This document shows, one piece after another, positions 25,407-34,217 of a stretch of 64,000 nt of DNA; position 1 is the first letter of the stretch; each line of letters opens with the position of its first letter. Origin of the DNA: Gemmatimonadota bacterium (GTDB lineage Bacteria > Gemmatimonadota > Gemmatimonadetes > Gemmatimonadales > Gemmatimonadaceae); NCBI GenBank assembly GCA_016191225.1, contig JACPPC010000020.1, positions 36,972-100,971 of the forward strand, given 5' to 3'. Under the pieces are notes generated by a model, which made no database searches, was not told the DNA's origin, and worked only from the letters and a program-made list of their open reading frames with translations. The position numbers and the translations under genes were made by a program.

Positions 25407-26783
25407 TCAGGCGGCGCCCTCGGGAGGCCGCGGGGCGCGCGGCTCCTCGACAGCCTGGAATTCCAGCGGGATCTCGAGCGTGAAGGTACTTCCCTTGCCG
25501 GGCGCCGACTCGAGCAGGATGTCGCCGCCGAGCAGCCGGGCAAGGCGCCGCGCGAGGGCGAGGCCGAGCCCGGAGCCGCCGTAGCGGCGGGTGGCGCTGC
25601 CGTCCACCTGCCGGAACTCGTCGAACACCATCCCCTGCGCGTCGAGCGGAATGCCGATCCCGGTGTCCTGCACCACGAACCGGGCCCGTCCCGCCTCGAC
25701 CCGCACCGAGACTGTCACCTCGCCGCGCGGGGTGAACTTGTAGGCATTGCCGAGGAGCGCACCCAGGATCCGGCCGAGCCGGGCGCGGTCGGTGTGCATC
25801 GGCTCCGGCTCCACCGCGGGCTCGTCCACCCGCAGCATCACGTCCGCCGGGCGGCCCGGAGTGGCCGCGATGGCGTCGCGCATCGGCTGCCGGGGATCGA
25901 ACTCCTCCAGCGTGACCGGCAGGGTGCCCTGCTTGAGGGCCGTCAGCTCCAGCATCGTGTCGATCATCTCCAGCAGCCGTTCGCTGCTGGCCTTCACCTG
26001 GCCGAGGTCGCGTCGCTGCTCCGCGGTGAGCGGCCCGCTCAATCCCTCCTCGAGGATCTGCAGGTACCCCAGCACCGCGGTGAGCGGCGTGCGCAGCTCG
26101 TGCGAGATGTTGGCGAGGAACTCGTCCTTGACCCGCCGCGCCTCGTTCACGGCCACGTACTGCCGGTCGATGTCCTCGTCGCGCTCGGAGAGGCGCGCCC
26201 TGGCGCGGCGCAGCTCCTCCGTCAGCAGGGCACGCTCGGCCGTGGTCGCCATCTGGTCGGCGACGAGGCGCATCATCGCCCGCTGGTCCGCGGTCGGCGC
26301 CCCGGCGCGCGCGAAGTAGAAGGTGACCGTGCCGAGCACGCGACGCGCGGTCACGAGCGGCACCGCCGCCAGCGCGCGGAAGCCGAGTTCCTCGGCGACC
26401 TCCTGCCAGTCCTCGAGCGACGCGTCGGCGTACACGTCGGGCACCTCGATCGTGCGCCGCTCGCTCACCGCCTCGCCGCTCGGCCCGAAGCCCACCCGCA
26501 CCCGCATCTCGCCGAGCCACGGGCGATAGGCGTCGGGCCACCGGCTCGCGGCGGCGAGCCGCATCAGCTCGCTGGCGCCGTCCACCAGGTACACCGACGC
26601 AAAGCTCGCCCCGGTGTGCGGGAGCACGCGATCGAGCGCGAACTGGAAGACCTCCTCCGGCTGCTCGGCCGTGAGGAAGGCGTGCACGATCTCGCGCACG
26701 GCGGCGACTTCGTTCGGCGCGGCGTCGGGCGCGCCCGGAGCCGGGCGCACGCGATCGCCCGGGAGCGCGGCGGATCGTGGCAC
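25407..26783 (-). CDS. Cytoplasmic sensor histidine kinase with GAF domain
   Basis: 458 aa. A GAF-type sensor spans about residues 30-175 (GASFASVYLVDG, VGFGPSGEAVSERRTIEVPD, LAAVPLVTARRVLG). A coiled linker with LSERDEDIDRQY follows, then HisKA with phospho-acceptor FLANISHELRTPLT. The ATPase has N box LLGNAYKFT, DTGIGIP, and GGSGLGLALA. No membrane segments or signal peptide, so it senses an internal cue. No response regulator is adjacent. It heads the small operon with the 103-aa and ubiquitin-like genes. Confidence 0.92.
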   Translation of the reverse strand: MPRSAALPGDRVRPAPGAPDAAPNEVAAVREIVHAFLTAEQPEEVFQFALDRVLPHTGASFASVYLVDGASELMRLAAASRWPDAYRPWLGEMRVRVGFGPSGEAVSERRTIEVPDVYADASLEDWQEVAEELGFRALAAVPLVTARRVLGTVTFYFARAGAPTADQRAMMRLVADQMATTAERALLTEELRRARARLSERDEDIDRQYVAVNEARRVKDEFLANISHELRTPLTAVLGYLQILEEGLSGPLTAEQRRDLGQVKASSERLLEMIDTMLELTALKQGTLPVTLEEFDPRQPMRDAIAATPGRPADVMLRVDEPAVEPEPMHTDRARLGRILGALLGNAYKFTPRGEVTVSVRVEAGRARFVVQDTGIGIPLDAQGMVFDEFRQVDGSATRRYGGSGLGLALARRLARLLGGDILLESAPGKGSTFTLEIPLEFQAVEEPRAPRPPEGAA

Positions 26784-26803
26784 GAGGGGGAATCTACAGC
26801 GTC

Positions 26804-26892
26804 GTCATCCCGGGCGCAGCGAAGGACTTGCTGCCGGTCGTCACCTCGAGCGGAGCATCGACAGGGGCGATCCGCAGTCGAGGGAGCTCATG
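26804..26892 (+). repeat. Dispersed repeat, modules A and B
   Basis: Module A (GTCATCCCGGGCGCAGCGAA, then GGACTTGCTG) is followed by module B (GTCACCTCGAGCGGAGCATC through GCAGTCGAGGGAGCTCATG). Module B has self-complementary arms (GCATCG and CGAT.C; CTCGA and TCGAG). It fills the gap between glyS and the histidine kinase. Confidence 0.75.
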
Positions 26893-26956
26893 AACGCCGA
26901 GCCCCGCCCTTCCGGTAGGTCGCGACTCCGCGCCTCCGGCGCCCCGCTCGACCTGA

Positions 26957-28306
26957 CTATGCCGGCAGCCGCTCCCCCAGCCACGCCCCGAGCCGCGTCG
27001 CGTCCACGCGGTCCTGCTTGAGCGTGTCGCGGTCGCGCACCGTCACCGAGCCGTTCCCCACGCTCTCCGGGTCGACGGTGATGCAGTACGGCGTCCCCAC
27101 CTCGTCCTGCCGGCGGTACCGCTTGCCGATCGACCCGCTCAGGTCGTAGTCCACCCGGAACCTGCCTCGCAGCTCCGCCGCGATCTTTTCCGCCATCTCC
27201 GGCATCCCGTCCTTCCTGGTCAGCGGGAAGATCGCCGCCTTGATCGGCGCCAGCGCCGGCGACAGGCCGAGCACCACGCGCCCCTCGTCCTCGCCCTGCA
27301 CCGCCTCCTCGCGATACCCGTTCACGAGCAGCGCCAGCAGCGTGCGGTTCGGCCCGCACGCCGTCTCGATCACGTACGGCAGGTAGCGCTTGTTCGCCCC
27401 CTGGTCCACGTACTCGAGGCGCTTGCCCGAGAACTCCTGGTGCTTGCCGAGGTCGAAGTCGCCCCGGTTGTGGATTCCCTCGATCTCCTGCGGCCCCAGG
27501 GTGCCGCCAAAGTCGAACTCGATGTCGAACGCCGCCCGGGCATAGTGCGCGAGCTCGCTCCCCTCATGCTCGTGGTACGTGAGCCGGCCCGGCAAGAGCC
27601 CGAGCCCCTGGTGCCACGCCATCCGCCACGCCTTCCACTTCTCGAACCATTCCATGTCCGTGCCCGGCTCGACGAAGAACTGCATCTCCATCTGCTCGAA
27701 CTCGCGCGTCCGGAAGATGAAGTTCCCCGGCGTGATCTCGTTGCGGAACGCCTTCCCGATCTGGGCGATCCCGAATGGCACCTTCTGCCGCATCCCCTGC
27801 TGCACGTTCAGGAAGTTCACGTAGCTTCCCTGCGCCGTCTCGGGACGCAGGTAGATCGCCGCCGCGGTGTCCTCCACCGCGCCCATGTGCGTCTTGAACA
27901 TCAGGTTGAACTGCCGCGGCTCGGTGAGCTGGCATTCACCGTGCTCCCCCGGCTTCCTGCTCGGCTTCCTCGGGCACTGGGCGTCCTGCAGCTTGTCGGC
28001 GCGAAACCGCCCCTTGCACACCTTGCAGTCCACGAGCGGATCCACGAAGCCCCCCACGTGTCCGCTCGCCTCCCAGACCCGCGGGTGCATCAGGATCGCG
28101 CTGTCGAGTCCCTCGATGTCGTCGCGCGAGCGCACCATCGCGTGCCACCAGCGCTCCTGCAGGTTGCGCTTGAGCTCGACGCCCAGCGGCCCGTAGTCCC
28201 ACACCGACCCGAGCCCGCCGTAGATCTCGGACGACTGGAAGATGAAGCCGCGTCGCTTGGCGAGCGACACGAGCTTGTCCATCACGTCGGGGTGTGCGGA
28301 GGGCAT
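26957..28306 (-). CDS. glyS: Glycyl-tRNA synthetase, single-chain dimeric type
   Basis: Class II synthetase, 449 aa. Recognised blocks: MDKLVSLAKRRGFIFQSSEI, SSVWDYGPLG-like GGLGSVWDYGPLGVELK, the motif-2 region YLRPETAQGSYVNF, IGKAFRNEITPGNFIFRTRE, and the motif-3 region ETACGPNRTLLALL. Cys pairs CKVCKGRF suggest a zinc knuckle in the insertion. It is the alpha2 (eukaryote-like) form rather than the alpha2beta2 form. ATG 28306 gives MPSAHPDVMDKL; the longer upstream frame is non-conserved. Confidence 0.97.
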   Translation of the reverse strand: MPSAHPDVMDKLVSLAKRRGFIFQSSEIYGGLGSVWDYGPLGVELKRNLQERWWHAMVRSRDDIEGLDSAILMHPRVWEASGHVGGFVDPLVDCKVCKGRFRADKLQDAQCPRKPSRKPGEHGECQLTEPRQFNLMFKTHMGAVEDTAAAIYLRPETAQGSYVNFLNVQQGMRQKVPFGIAQIGKAFRNEITPGNFIFRTREFEQMEMQFFVEPGTDMEWFEKWKAWRMAWHQGLGLLPGRLTYHEHEGSELAHYARAAFDIEFDFGGTLGPQEIEGIHNRGDFDLGKHQEFSGKRLEYVDQGANKRYLPYVIETACGPNRTLLALLVNGYREEAVQGEDEGRVVLGLSPALAPIKAAIFPLTRKDGMPEMAEKIAAELRGRFRVDYDLSGSIGKRYRRQDEVGTPYCITVDPESVGNGSVTVRDRDTLKQDRVDATRLGAWLGERLPA

Positions 28307-28457
28307 GGCCAGGATCCGGGTGGGAGCGCCGCTGGCTGCGGTGCGCCGGGGAAATGCGCCGCGGTGCGCATGAGCGGCTCGGAGGGCGAAAGATGGCCCC
28401 CCGGCAGGCACTCGCTCAAGGCGCGGGACCCGCCCGCGTGTCAGGTGATGGGGCCGG

Positions 28458-28841
28458 TCAGGCGGCGGCCATCGCGGGGAGCGGACCCGCCGCCACGAAT
28501 CGCTTGTTGGGCAGGTCGACGCGGAGGTTGAGTCCCTCGATGGACCGCGCCCCGAGCAGCGGCGTGTCACCGGGGAGGGCGAACACGACATGGTCGTTGG
28601 CCCGCCGGCCGCCCGCGTGCACGATCGCGTAGCCGATGTCGCGCGAGATGACGGCGCCGTCCGCCATCTGGAACTCCGTGCGCTCCTCTCGCGCCACGCC
28701 CAGGGACTCCAGCACGGCGCTCGGCACCCAAGTGAGTTCGGATCCCGTGTCCACCAGCGCGCCCTTCAGGGTGACCTGAAGGCCGCGCGCGGCGGGGTTC
28801 TCGATCGCGATGTCCGTGAGAAAGATGCCCATGTCGTCCAT
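28458..28841 (-). CDS. Retropepsin-like aspartyl protease family protein
   Basis: 127 aa. A single aspartic-protease motif ALVDTGSELTWVP sits about 30 residues in, followed by REERTEFQMADG and VVFALPGDTPLLGARSIEGLNL, which match the clan AA single-domain (retropepsin-like) pattern. Such proteins work as homodimers. ATG 28841 (MDDMGIF) has GAGG seven bases upstream, better than the earlier in-frame start at 28874. No signal peptide, so cytoplasmic. Substrate unknown; some such proteins are non-proteolytic. Confidence 0.8.
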   Translation of the reverse strand: MDDMGIFLTDIAIENPAARGLQVTLKGALVDTGSELTWVPSAVLESLGVAREERTEFQMADGAVISRDIGYAIVHAGGRRANDHVVFALPGDTPLLGARSIEGLNLRVDLPNKRFVAAGPLPAMAAA

Positions 28842-28932
28842 CGTAACCTCGCGGAGGACGCCGAGACGTATCACGGCATTGCCGGCCGAGTCAAGGCATC
28901 GCGGGCGTCGCGGATTCCCGCGCTGGCGCGGG

Positions 28933-29952
28933 TCAGCGCCCGGCCGCCAGCGCCGCCGCGATCAGCTCTCCGTGGTCGCGCCCATTCTCGATGAAGATCC
29001 GGTTGGCGTCGTTCCCGCTCACCAGCACGCCGGCCACGTACACCCCGGGCACGTTCGTCTCCATCGTCGCCGGATCGTGCGCCGGCACCCCCGTCGTCGC
29101 GTCCACGTGCACCCCGAGCGGACCCACCAGCTCCGAGCTCGGCGTGAACCCGGTCATCAGGTACACGTGGTCGGCCGCGATCGCCGTCACCCCGCCCGGG
29201 CCGGCGAGGTGCGCCTTGCCGGGCTCGAGCGACGTCACCCGCGTGTCCCAGCGCAGCGCGATCAGCCCGTCCGCCACCCGCCCCTCGAAGTCGGGGCGCA
29301 CCCAGGGCTTGATGTTCCGGTCGAAGGTCGGCCCCGAGTGCACCACCGTCACCCGCGCGCCGCAGCGCACGAGGTCGAGCGCCGTCTCCACCGCCGAGTT
29401 GCCGCCCCCCACCACCAGCGCGTCGCGCTGGAAGGCCTCGTGCCCCTCGCGGTAGTAGTGCGTCACGTGCGGCAGGTCCTCCCCCGGCACGCCCAGCCGG
29501 TTCGGCGTGCCGAAGTAGCCCGTCGCGAGCACCACCGCCCCGGCGCGCGTCGCGCGCGGCCCCGTCGCCGTCCGGGAGTGCACCACGAAGCCGCCGCCGA
29601 GCTCCCCCGACGCGCGCGGCACCCGCTCGATCGCCTGCACCCGCTCGACCTTCTCGTACTGCCGCACGTCGAGTCCGAAGTGCCGCACCACGCCGCGGTA
29701 GTAGGCCATCGCGTCGCGCCGCGTCGGCTTCTCGGTGGCGATCGTGAACGGGATGCCCCCGATCGCGATCCGTTCCGCGGTCGAGAAGAAGGTGATGTAC
29801 GTGGGGTACTGCGCAATGCTGCTGACCACGCACCCCTGGTCGAAGATCGTGCAGGAGAGGCCGTGCGCGCGCGCCGCGATCCCCACCGCGAGTCCGCACG
29901 GGCCGGCGCCGACCACCGCCACGTCGGGCGACTCCGGCGCGGCGCCACTCAC
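28933..29952 (-). CDS. YpdA-like FAD/NAD(P)-dependent disulfide reductase
   Basis: 339 aa flavoprotein. N-terminal FAD site VAVVGAGPCGLAVGIAA and the second nucleotide site ALVVGGGNSAVETALDL are clear, with ATGYFG before the second domain. YITFFSTAERIAIGG and NRIFIENGRDHG are typical of the YpdA/Bdr family, which reduces bacillithiol disulfide. No CxxC redox pair as in thioredoxin reductase is present. GTG 29952 follows purA by 23 bp. Whether this organism makes bacillithiol is not shown here, so the substrate is inferred. Confidence 0.85.
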   Translation of the reverse strand: MSGAAPESPDVAVVGAGPCGLAVGIAARAHGLSCTIFDQGCVVSSIAQYPTYITFFSTAERIAIGGIPFTIATEKPTRRDAMAYYRGVVRHFGLDVRQYEKVERVQAIERVPRASGELGGGFVVHSRTATGPRATRAGAVVLATGYFGTPNRLGVPGEDLPHVTHYYREGHEAFQRDALVVGGGNSAVETALDLVRCGARVTVVHSGPTFDRNIKPWVRPDFEGRVADGLIALRWDTRVTSLEPGKAHLAGPGGVTAIAADHVYLMTGFTPSSELVGPLGVHVDATTGVPAHDPATMETNVPGVYVAGVLVSGNDANRIFIENGRDHGELIAAALAAGR

Positions 29953-29975
29953 GCCCGGCCCCCCCGCCCGCGCAA

Positions 29976-31292
29976 CTACGCCCCCACGGTCGTCGCGGCC
30001 GGTGTGGCGGCGGGCAACCCGATGATCTGGTCGCGGCGCGTCCCCACGCTCACGAACTGGATCGGAGCCTCCACCAGCGCCTCGATCCGGTCGAGGTAGG
30101 CGCGCGCCGCCTTCGGCAGCGCGTCCAGCGACCGCGCGTCGGCCGTCGACTGCCGCCAGCCGTCGAACCACTCGTACCGCGGCGTGATCCGCTCCAGCTC
30201 GCTGATGTCCGCCGGGAACTCCTCCATCACCTCGCCGTCCACCTCGTAGCCGGTGCAGATCGCCAGTCGCTCCAGCGTGTCGAGCACGTCGAGCTTGGTC
30301 ACGGCCAGCCCGGTGAGCCCATTCACGCGCACGGCGTACTTCACCACCAGCGCGTCGAACCAGCCGCAGCGGCGCGGCCGTCCCGTGGTCGCCCCGAACT
30401 CGTGGCCGAGCTCCCGGACCTGCTCCTGCAGAGGGCTCGACAGCTCGGTGGGCAGCGGGCCGTTGCCCACCCGCGTGGTGTACGCCTTCACCACGCCGAG
30501 GGCGGCGTGGATCGCCGTCGGCGGCACGCCCGCGCCGATCACCGCGCCCCCGCTCGTCGTGCTGCTGCTCGTCACGAACGGATAGGTGCCATGGTCGATG
30601 TCCAGCAGCGACCCCTGCGCCCCCTCGAGCAGCAGCGCCGCCCCCGTCTTGCGCGCCCGGTGCAGCGCCAGCCCGATGTCGTCCGCGAGCGTGAGCAGCC
30701 GAGGCGACACGCGCGCGAGCACCTCCATCACCGGCTCCACCTCCGCCCGCTGCGCGCTCCCCATCGCCGCCAGCTGCCCGTTGGCGTGCGCGACGCCGCG
30801 CTCCACGAGGGTGCGCAGGCGCGCCGGCTGCCTCAGGTCGAGCACCCGCACGCCGCGGCGCGCCACCTTGTCCTCGTACGCCGGCCCGATCCCCCGCCCC
30901 GTCGTGCCGATCGCCTTGCTCGCCGAGCTCTGGCCATCGAGGAGCTTGTGGTACGGCAGCACGAGGTGGGCGCGATCGCTCACGTACAGCCGCCCCTCGA
31001 CGTCGATCCCGTCGCGCACCAGCTCGTCGACCTCGGTGAACAGCGTGTCGGGGTCGAGCACCACACCGTTGCCGATCGCGCACCGCACGCCGGGGTTCAG
31101 GATCCCGCTGGGCACCTGGTGCAGCACGATCGACTTCTCGCCCACCACCACCGTGTGCCCGGCGTTGGCGCCCCCCTGGTAGCGCACCACCCAGTCGGCC
31201 CCCTCGGCGAGGATGTCGACCAGCTTCCCCTTCCCCTCGTCCCCCCACTGGGCGCCCACGACCACCACGGTGCGCGTTGTGCTGTCGAACAT
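29976..31292 (-). CDS. purA: Adenylosuccinate synthase
   Basis: 438 aa, normal length. P-loop GAQWGDEGKGKLVD with catalytic Asp, GGANAGHTVV with catalytic His, the IMP-site GTTGRGIGPAYEDK, LLLEGAQGSLLDIDHGTYP, and the base-recognition TKLDVLDTL are all present. It joins IMP and aspartate using GTP in AMP synthesis. ATG 31292 gives MFDSTTRTVVVVG. A terminator for the upstream gene lies ahead of it. Confidence 0.98.
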   Translation of the reverse strand: MFDSTTRTVVVVGAQWGDEGKGKLVDILAEGADWVVRYQGGANAGHTVVVGEKSIVLHQVPSGILNPGVRCAIGNGVVLDPDTLFTEVDELVRDGIDVEGRLYVSDRAHLVLPYHKLLDGQSSASKAIGTTGRGIGPAYEDKVARRGVRVLDLRQPARLRTLVERGVAHANGQLAAMGSAQRAEVEPVMEVLARVSPRLLTLADDIGLALHRARKTGAALLLEGAQGSLLDIDHGTYPFVTSSSTTSGGAVIGAGVPPTAIHAALGVVKAYTTRVGNGPLPTELSSPLQEQVRELGHEFGATTGRPRRCGWFDALVVKYAVRVNGLTGLAVTKLDVLDTLERLAICTGYEVDGEVMEEFPADISELERITPRYEWFDGWRQSTADARSLDALPKAARAYLDRIEALVEAPIQFVSVGTRRDQIIGLPAATPAATTVGA

Positions 31293-31347
31293 CGGGGCGT
31301 CCTGCGAAGCGGGGGAAGGCGCGCGCGGATCGCCGCGCCGGCGGGCA

Positions 31348-31381
31348 ACAAAAAACGCCTCGGCGGGCGGCCGGAGGCGTT
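31348..31381 (-). terminator. Intrinsic terminator after the DUF456 gene
   Basis: AACGCCTC at 31354-31361 pairs perfectly with GAGGCGTT at 31374-31381 around a 12-base GC-rich loop. On the minus strand the stem is followed by TTTTTTG (31349-31355). It sits 60 bp past the stop of the membrane protein gene at 31441 and before purA, so it separates the two. Confidence 0.88.
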
Positions 31382-31440
31382 GACGGAATCTATGGACGGC
31401 GGGGCCGCGCGCAACGGCCGCAGGACGCGAGGTTCGTGCC

Positions 31441-31932
31441 CTACGTCCACGCCGACGCGAGGATCAGCGCCGCCATCACGCACCCCACCATCACCTTGGC
31501 CGCCGACGCCACCGCCCGCCCGATCACCGCCCCCGTCGCCGCCCGCGCCGCCTCGCCATGGCTGCGCCGCCCCGCCAGCTCCAGCAGCATCGCGCCCGCG
31601 AACGCCCCGGCAAAGGCCCCCACCAGCGACCCGACCACCGGCACCGGCACGCCGACCAGCGCCCCCACCACACCGCCGATCACCGCCCCCCACGCCGCCC
31701 GCGCCGAGCCGCCGTACTTCTTCGCGTAGCGGGACATGAACACGATATCAAGGGCCTCGCCCGCGACGGCGAGTGCCACCACCACCACGAACGTGATCGC
31801 GCCAATCCGCGCGGGCGACACGACCAGCTGGAAGACGGCCGCCGCCCCGATCATCAGCCACGTGCCGGGGAGTGCGAACGGAATCAGCAGCAGGCAGCCC
31901 ACCAGCGCCGCGCCAAGGAGCACGAGTTCCAT
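31441..31932 (-). CDS. DUF456 family membrane protein
   Basis: 163 aa and very hydrophobic, with about four membrane segments. The family pattern LIPFALPGTWLMIGAAAVF comes first, then a small loop with FMSRYAKKYGGSARAAWGAV and a Gly-zipper-rich region (GGVVGALVGVPVPVVGSL, GAFAGAFAGAML). Function unknown in the whole family. ATG 31932 gives MELVLLGAALVGC. It is ended by the terminator at 31348-31381 and preceded by a dispersed repeat. Confidence 0.82.
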   Translation of the reverse strand: MELVLLGAALVGCLLLIPFALPGTWLMIGAAAVFQLVVSPARIGAITFVVVVALAVAGEALDIVFMSRYAKKYGGSARAAWGAVIGGVVGALVGVPVPVVGSLVGAFAGAFAGAMLLELAGRRSHGEAARAATGAVIGRAVASAAKVMVGCVMAALILASAWT

Positions 31933-31997
31933 GCCGGCACTACGGGGCTGGCCGGGCCGGGGATTCGCCCCGCCGTGTCGCCCCGAACGCAGCCGCT

Positions 31998-32107
31998 GTC
32001 ATCCTGAGCGCAGCCGCTGTCATCCTGAGCGCAGCGAAGGATCTGCTTCTCGCCGTCATCTCGAGCGAAGCATCGCCAGGGGCGATGCGTAGTCGAGAGA
32101 TCTCATG
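31998..32107 (+). repeat. Best-preserved dispersed repeat: tandem module A plus module B
   Basis: Module A occurs twice in tandem (GTCATCCTGAGCGCAGC at 31998 and 32019), ending GCGAAGGATCTGCTTCT. Module B follows: GTCATCTCGAGCGAAGCATC, then AGGGGCGATGCGTAGTCGAG and AGATCTCATG. GCATCGCC and GGCGATGC are complementary, as are CTCGA and TCGAG, so module B folds as a hairpin. It lies between the DapA-like and DUF456 genes. Confidence 0.8.
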
Positions 32108-32150
32108 GCCGCGGGCTCTTTCCGCCGTGCGCCCCCTACGCCGGCGCCCC

Positions 32151-33068
32151 CTACGCCGCCGCCCCCACCCCGAGCCCCGCCTCCGCCAGCAGCGCGTCCA
32201 CGCGCGCGGCGCCCACCGCGTCGAGCGGCAGCAGCGGCCCGCGCACCGGCCCACCCACGAGCCCCACCCGGTCGAGCGCGAGCTTGATCGCCGGCACCCC
32301 CATCAGGCCCACGATCTCCTTGCCCAGCGGGAGCAGCACCGACTGCAGCCGCGCCGCCTCGGCCTCGTCGCCGCGCGCGAACGCGTCATGCACCGCCCGC
32401 GCCATCCCGCCGGTGAACAGCGACACGGCCACGATGCCGCCCCGCGCACCAAGCCGCAGCCCCTCGTGCAACAGGTGCCCGGCCCCCGTCAGCACGGTGA
32501 ACGCGTCGCCCTGCGCCCCGAGGTACTGCCCGAGCAGCGCGAGGTCGCCGCTCGAGTCCTTCATGCCCTGGATGTTCGGGTGCCGCGCCAGCTCGCCGAC
32601 CAGCGCCGGCGCAAGGCTGAAGTGCACGTACTTCGGGATGTTGTACAGCAGCACCGGGATCCTGGCCGCGTCGGCCACCGCCGTGAAGTGAGCCCGCAGC
32701 ACCTCCGGCGTCATGCTCGGCGTGTAGTAGTGCGGCGACACCACCAGCGCCGCGTCGGCGCCGAGCCGGGCCGCGTCGGCGGTGCGGGCGATCGCCTGCC
32801 GCGTGCTCTCCGCCCCCGTGGCCATGATCAGCCACTTGTCGCGCGGCACCTCGGCGCGCGCCGCCTCCAGCAGCGTGCGGCGCTCGGCGTCGTCCACCAG
32901 CGGGTTCTCCCCCGTCGAGCCGCACAGCACCACGCCATCCAGGCCGGCGGCCAGGTGGGCGCGGATGTTCGCCCGGAAGGCGCCGGTCTCGACCGCGCCG
33001 GCGCGATCGTACGTCGTCACCACGGGGGCGAACACGCCCCCGAGCCGCTTCGCCACGGCGCCCGCCAC
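32151..33068 (-). CDS. DapA-family Schiff-base aldolase/synthase
   Basis: TIM-barrel lyase, 305 aa. The pyruvate-binding pieces are clear: GSTGENPLVDD, Tyr in LLYNIPKYVHF, and the Schiff-base Lys in IQGMKDSSGD. This fits 4-hydroxy-tetrahydrodipicolinate synthase, but 4-hydroxy-2-oxoglutarate aldolase and N-acetylneuraminate lyase share the same signatures. The GSTGE loop reads GSTGEN rather than the usual GTTGE of DapA, so assignment to lysine synthesis is uncertain. It starts one base after the PilT-like gene's stop and no other lysine gene is near. Confidence 0.85.
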   Translation of the reverse strand: MAGAVAKRLGGVFAPVVTTYDRAGAVETGAFRANIRAHLAAGLDGVVLCGSTGENPLVDDAERRTLLEAARAEVPRDKWLIMATGAESTRQAIARTADAARLGADAALVVSPHYYTPSMTPEVLRAHFTAVADAARIPVLLYNIPKYVHFSLAPALVGELARHPNIQGMKDSSGDLALLGQYLGAQGDAFTVLTGAGHLLHEGLRLGARGGIVAVSLFTGGMARAVHDAFARGDEAEAARLQSVLLPLGKEIVGLMGVPAIKLALDRVGLVGGPVRGPLLPLDAVGAARVDALLAEAGLGVGAAA

Positions 33069-33069
33069 C

Positions 33070-34206
33070 CTAGGCCTCGTCCTCGAGAAACGCCGGGATC
33101 CCCGCCGGCGGCGTCACCGCCCGCGTATTGATCGGCGTCTTGCGCTTCATGTGCCCAACCTTGGTCTCCACGTCCGTCGGGCGCGTCGCCGCCGCGATCG
33201 CCGCCTCGGCCGTGATCGTGCCCGCCTCGGCCAGCGCCACCAGGTGCTGGTCGAAGGTCTGCATCCCCCACTGGTCGCGCGCCTGGCCGATCAATTCCCG
33301 CAGCTCGTGGAGCCGCGTCCCCTCGATCAGGATGTCCCGCATCATCGGCGTCGCCGTCATCAGCTCGAGCGCCATCGCCCGCCCGTCGCCGTCCACCTTC
33401 GGCACCGGGCGCAGGGCGATCACCGCCTGGAGCGCCTCGGCCAGCCGCACCCGCGCATGCTCCTGCTCGTCGGGGGGAAAGAGCGCGATCAGGCGCGTCA
33501 CCGTCTGCTGGACGTCGGCGGCATCCATGGAGGTGATCACGCGATGCCCCGTCTCCACCGCCTTGAGCGCCGTGTCCATCGACTCGCCATCGCGCATCTC
33601 GCCGATCACCACCACATCCGGATCCTGGCGCAGCGCCGCCCGCAGCCCCTCGCGCACCGACGGCGTGTCCACCCCCACCTCGCGCTGCGTGATCGAGGAC
33701 TGCAGGTCGCGGTGCAGGAACTCGATCGGCGACTCGAGGGTCACGATGTGCCGGTTCACGTGCTGGTTCACGTGGTTCATCAGCGCCGCGATCGTGCTCG
33801 ACTTCCCCGAGCCGCGCCGCCCGCTCACGATCACCAGCCCGCGGTCCGCCAGCGCGATCTCCCCCAGCGACGCCGGCAGTCCCAGCTTCTCCAGCGTGGG
33901 CACCTCGAACGGGATCACCCGCATCACGATCATGAAGCTCGAGCGCTGCCGCAGGATGTTCACCCGGAAGCGCCCGATCCCGCTCGCCCCCCACGAACAG
34001 TCGTAGTCGAGGATCCGGTCGATCCGCGACCGGTCCTCCTCGTTCGAGATCAGCCGCAGCGCGATCGCCTTGGTCTGCTCCGGCGTCAGCGCCTGCTTGG
34101 TCAGGGGAACCAGCTGGCCGTTGATCCGCGCCCGGAAGACGTCCCCCGCCTTGATGTGCAGGTCGCTCGCCCCGCGGTCCACCGCCGCCTTGATGATCCG
34201 TTCCAT
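33070..34206 (-). CDS. PilT/PilU-type secretion ATPase, divergent
   Basis: 378 aa. N-terminal PAS-like domain (GASDLHIKAGD, RINGQLVPL) and RecA-type ATPase: Walker A SGRRGSGKSST, Asp box LESPIEFLH, Walker B VVVIGEMRD. Two PilT hallmarks are altered: the His box, normally HTNSA, reads ITSMDAAD, and the AIRNLIRE helix needed for retraction is replaced by LHELRELIGQ. That resembles PilU-like or other accessory ATPases more than true PilT. A 40-residue tail follows. No other pilus gene is in the window. ATG 34206 gives MERIIKAAVDRG. Confidence 0.85.
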   Translation of the reverse strand: MERIIKAAVDRGASDLHIKAGDVFRARINGQLVPLTKQALTPEQTKAIALRLISNEEDRSRIDRILDYDCSWGASGIGRFRVNILRQRSSFMIVMRVIPFEVPTLEKLGLPASLGEIALADRGLVIVSGRRGSGKSSTIAALMNHVNQHVNRHIVTLESPIEFLHRDLQSSITQREVGVDTPSVREGLRAALRQDPDVVVIGEMRDGESMDTALKAVETGHRVITSMDAADVQQTVTRLIALFPPDEQEHARVRLAEALQAVIALRPVPKVDGDGRAMALELMTATPMMRDILIEGTRLHELRELIGQARDQWGMQTFDQHLVALAEAGTITAEAAIAAATRPTDVETKVGHMKRKTPINTRAVTPPAGIPAFLEDEA

Positions 34207-34217
34207 GGCCGGGAAAG

